A stretch of DNA of 6,087 nt, from assembly GCA_015485035.1 (NCBI GenBank), contig WFUI01000030.1, positions 1-6,087 of the forward strand, in the 5' to 3' direction. This DNA comes from Mariprofundus sp. (GTDB taxonomy: Bacteria > Pseudomonadota > Zetaproteobacteria > Mariprofundales > Mariprofundaceae). Under the pieces are notes generated by a model. It did not search any database, was not told the DNA's origin, and saw only the letters and a program-made list of their open reading frames with translations. Each line of letters begins with the position of its first letter. The first letter of the stretch is position 1. The translations under genes were made by a program, and so were the position numbers. Shown one piece after another: positions 4,860 through 6,087 of the stretch.

Positions 4860-6087
4860 GTACAGCGACGAATTCAACTTCTTTTTCCGGCCTTAACATG
4901 CATGCCGACCTGCTGGCTAACCTCTCGTCGCTGGGTTATGCGGAGATGACACCTGTTCAGGCGCAAAGCCTGCCTGATATTCTGGCCGGTAAAGATGTGA
5001 TTGCGCAAGCGAAAACAGGCTCGGGAAAAACCGCCGCATTTGGCCTTGGTTTGCTCAACAAGCTCGATGTGAAGTCCAATCAGATTCAGGCGCTGGTGCT
5101 CTGCCCTACACGGGAACTGGCGGATCAGGTGAGTAAGGAAATCCGCAGGCTGGCGCGCAGATTGCCGAATATTAAGGTGTTAAGCCTGTGCGGTGGCATG
5201 CCGTTCGGGCCGCAGGCAGGCTCGCTGGAACACGGCGCTCACATCATCGTCGGTACGCCGGGGCGCATCGAAGACCATTTGAATCGCGGCACACTAAGCC
5301 TGAAACATGTGCATATGCTGGTACTGGATGAAGCAGATCGTATGCTGGATATGGGTTTTCAAACATCAGTCGATGCGATTGTCGCTCAGCTACCCAAATG
5401 GCGGCAGACATTGTTATTCAGCGCAACGTTTCCGGATCAGATCAAAGCAGTTGTGAAGCGTATGATGTTAAAGCCTGTACGGGTCAACGTGGAATCGACC
5501 CATGATAACAGCACCATTGCACAGCATTTTTATCAGGTGGATGATCAGAAACAGTGTATGACTGCGCTGCGGTTGTTGTTGTTGCTGGAACACGGCCCGG
5601 AATCGAGTCTGGTATTCTGCAATACCAAACGGGAAACACTGGATGTGACCCGTGAACTGACTCAGGCCGGTTTTAGCACCCTTGTTCTCAATGGCGATCT
5701 CGAACAGTGGGAGCGCGATCAGACCATGGTGCGCTTTGCCAATAAAAGCATCCCGGTGCTGGTCGCGACCGATGTGGCTGCGCGTGGCCTGGATATTGAT
5801 GCGCTGGATGCGGTGTTTAATTTCCAGCTTCCGCATGAACCCGAAACCTATGTGCACCGGATTGGCCGCACAGGCCGTGCAGGCAGCAAGGGTATGGCAT
5901 TCACACTGCATAACGGCAATGAATACAAGCTGACCAGACTCAGTGATTTTATCGGGCACACCATCACCAGCGAACCGTTGCCGGCAATCAGCCTGCTAAA
6001 CAGACGCCCCGACAAACCACTGATGGCAACCCTGCAAATTGGTGGAGGCAAGAAACAAAAACTGCGTCCCGGCGATATTCTGGGTGC
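4856..6087 (+). CDS. dbpA: ATP-dependent RNA helicase DbpA (3' end beyond window)
   Basis: 410 codons are visible of a protein usually near 460. DbpA is a DEAD-box helicase that acts in assembly of the large ribosomal subunit and recognises hairpin 92 of 23S rRNA. Seen in order: TPVQ (Q motif, about residues 32-35), AKTGSGKT (Walker A, 52-59), CPTRELADQ (motif Ia), GTPGR (Ib), DEAD (158-161), SAT (189-191), FCNTK (motif IV region), ATDVAARGLD (304-313) and HRIGRTGRAG (334-343), so the whole helicase core is intact. The last visible residues, IGGGKKQKLRPGDILG, match the start of the C-terminal DbpA RNA-binding domain and separate it from RhlE or RhlB. ATG 4856 overlaps the yehS stop as ATGA, and AGGA at 4843-4846 lies 9 nt upstream. 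Only 2 of 17 glutamates use GAG. The end of the RNA-binding domain is not in the window. Confidence 0.96.
   Translation, partial: MSTATNSTSFSGLNMHADLLANLSSLGYAEMTPVQAQSLPDILAGKDVIAQAKTGSGKTAAFGLGLLNKLDVKSNQIQALVLCPTRELADQVSKEIRRLARRLPNIKVLSLCGGMPFGPQAGSLEHGAHIIVGTPGRIEDHLNRGTLSLKHVHMLVLDEADRMLDMGFQTSVDAIVAQLPKWRQTLLFSATFPDQIKAVVKRMMLKPVRVNVESTHDNSTIAQHFYQVDDQKQCMTALRLLLLLEHGPESSLVFCNTKRETLDVTRELTQAGFSTLVLNGDLEQWERDQTMVRFANKSIPVLVATDVAARGLDIDALDAVFNFQLPHEPETYVHRIGRTGRAGSKGMAFTLHNGNEYKLTRLSDFIGHTITSEPLPAISLLNRRPDKPLMATLQIGGGKKQKLRPGDILG

Noticed and set aside
5468..5959. 163-codon open frame on the - strand within dbpA
   Set aside because: It lies entirely opposite the conserved helicase core and has no family features.
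1..6087. tRNA, rRNA, CRISPR array or complete insertion sequence
   Set aside because: No tRNA-like arms, rRNA stretches, regularly spaced repeats or transposase genes were seen on either strand.

Overview
The window reads as ordinary chromosomal DNA of a proteobacterium, most likely a gammaproteobacterium or a close relative. The grounds are the DbpA-type RNA helicase preceded by a YehS/DUF1456 gene, good Shine-Dalgarno sites before most genes, and a perfect FNR/ANR-type palindrome. A class II (B12-dependent) ribonucleotide reductase also suggests a life with changing oxygen. Genus and species cannot be told from the sequence. All genes lie on the + strand.

Layout. Positions 1-341 hold the 3' end of nrdJ. 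A ParD/ParE-type toxin-antitoxin module follows (421-1062), with a strong sigma70-like promoter (359-387) whose -35 box overlaps a 9-bp direct repeat, a likely autoregulatory operator. The toxin frame has no ATG, GTG or TTG near its expected start. Next is a two-gene unit with a 1-nt gap: a DinB/YfiT-family metal-binding four-helix protein (1103-1633) and an antitoxin-like HTH regulator (1635-1910). After a 130-bp gap with a promoter and a strong dyad comes a 657-residue c-di-GMP signalling protein (2041-4014). It has an N-terminal helical region, a CZB zinc-binding domain, a degenerate GGDEF domain and an EAL domain that keeps the expected catalytic residues. A 311-bp non-coding region (4015-4325) contains the FNR/ANR box. 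The last unit is yehS (4326-4859) overlapping dbpA by 4 nt (4856 to the window end, cut off).

How it fits together. The two ends (nrdJ; yehS-dbpA) look like conserved core genes, and the middle looks accessory: toxin-antitoxin, DinB-HTH and a zinc-linked phosphodiesterase. The CZB-GGDEF-EAL gene uses GAG for 30 of 44 glutamates, against 0 of 11 in the nrdJ fragment and 2 of 17 in dbpA, which suggests separate ancestry. I see no wholly new system. The most notable points are the CZB-EAL architecture, the toxin without a normal start codon, DinB sitting in the slot where a toxin usually precedes this type of HTH, and a possible anaerobic switch ahead of yehS-dbpA.
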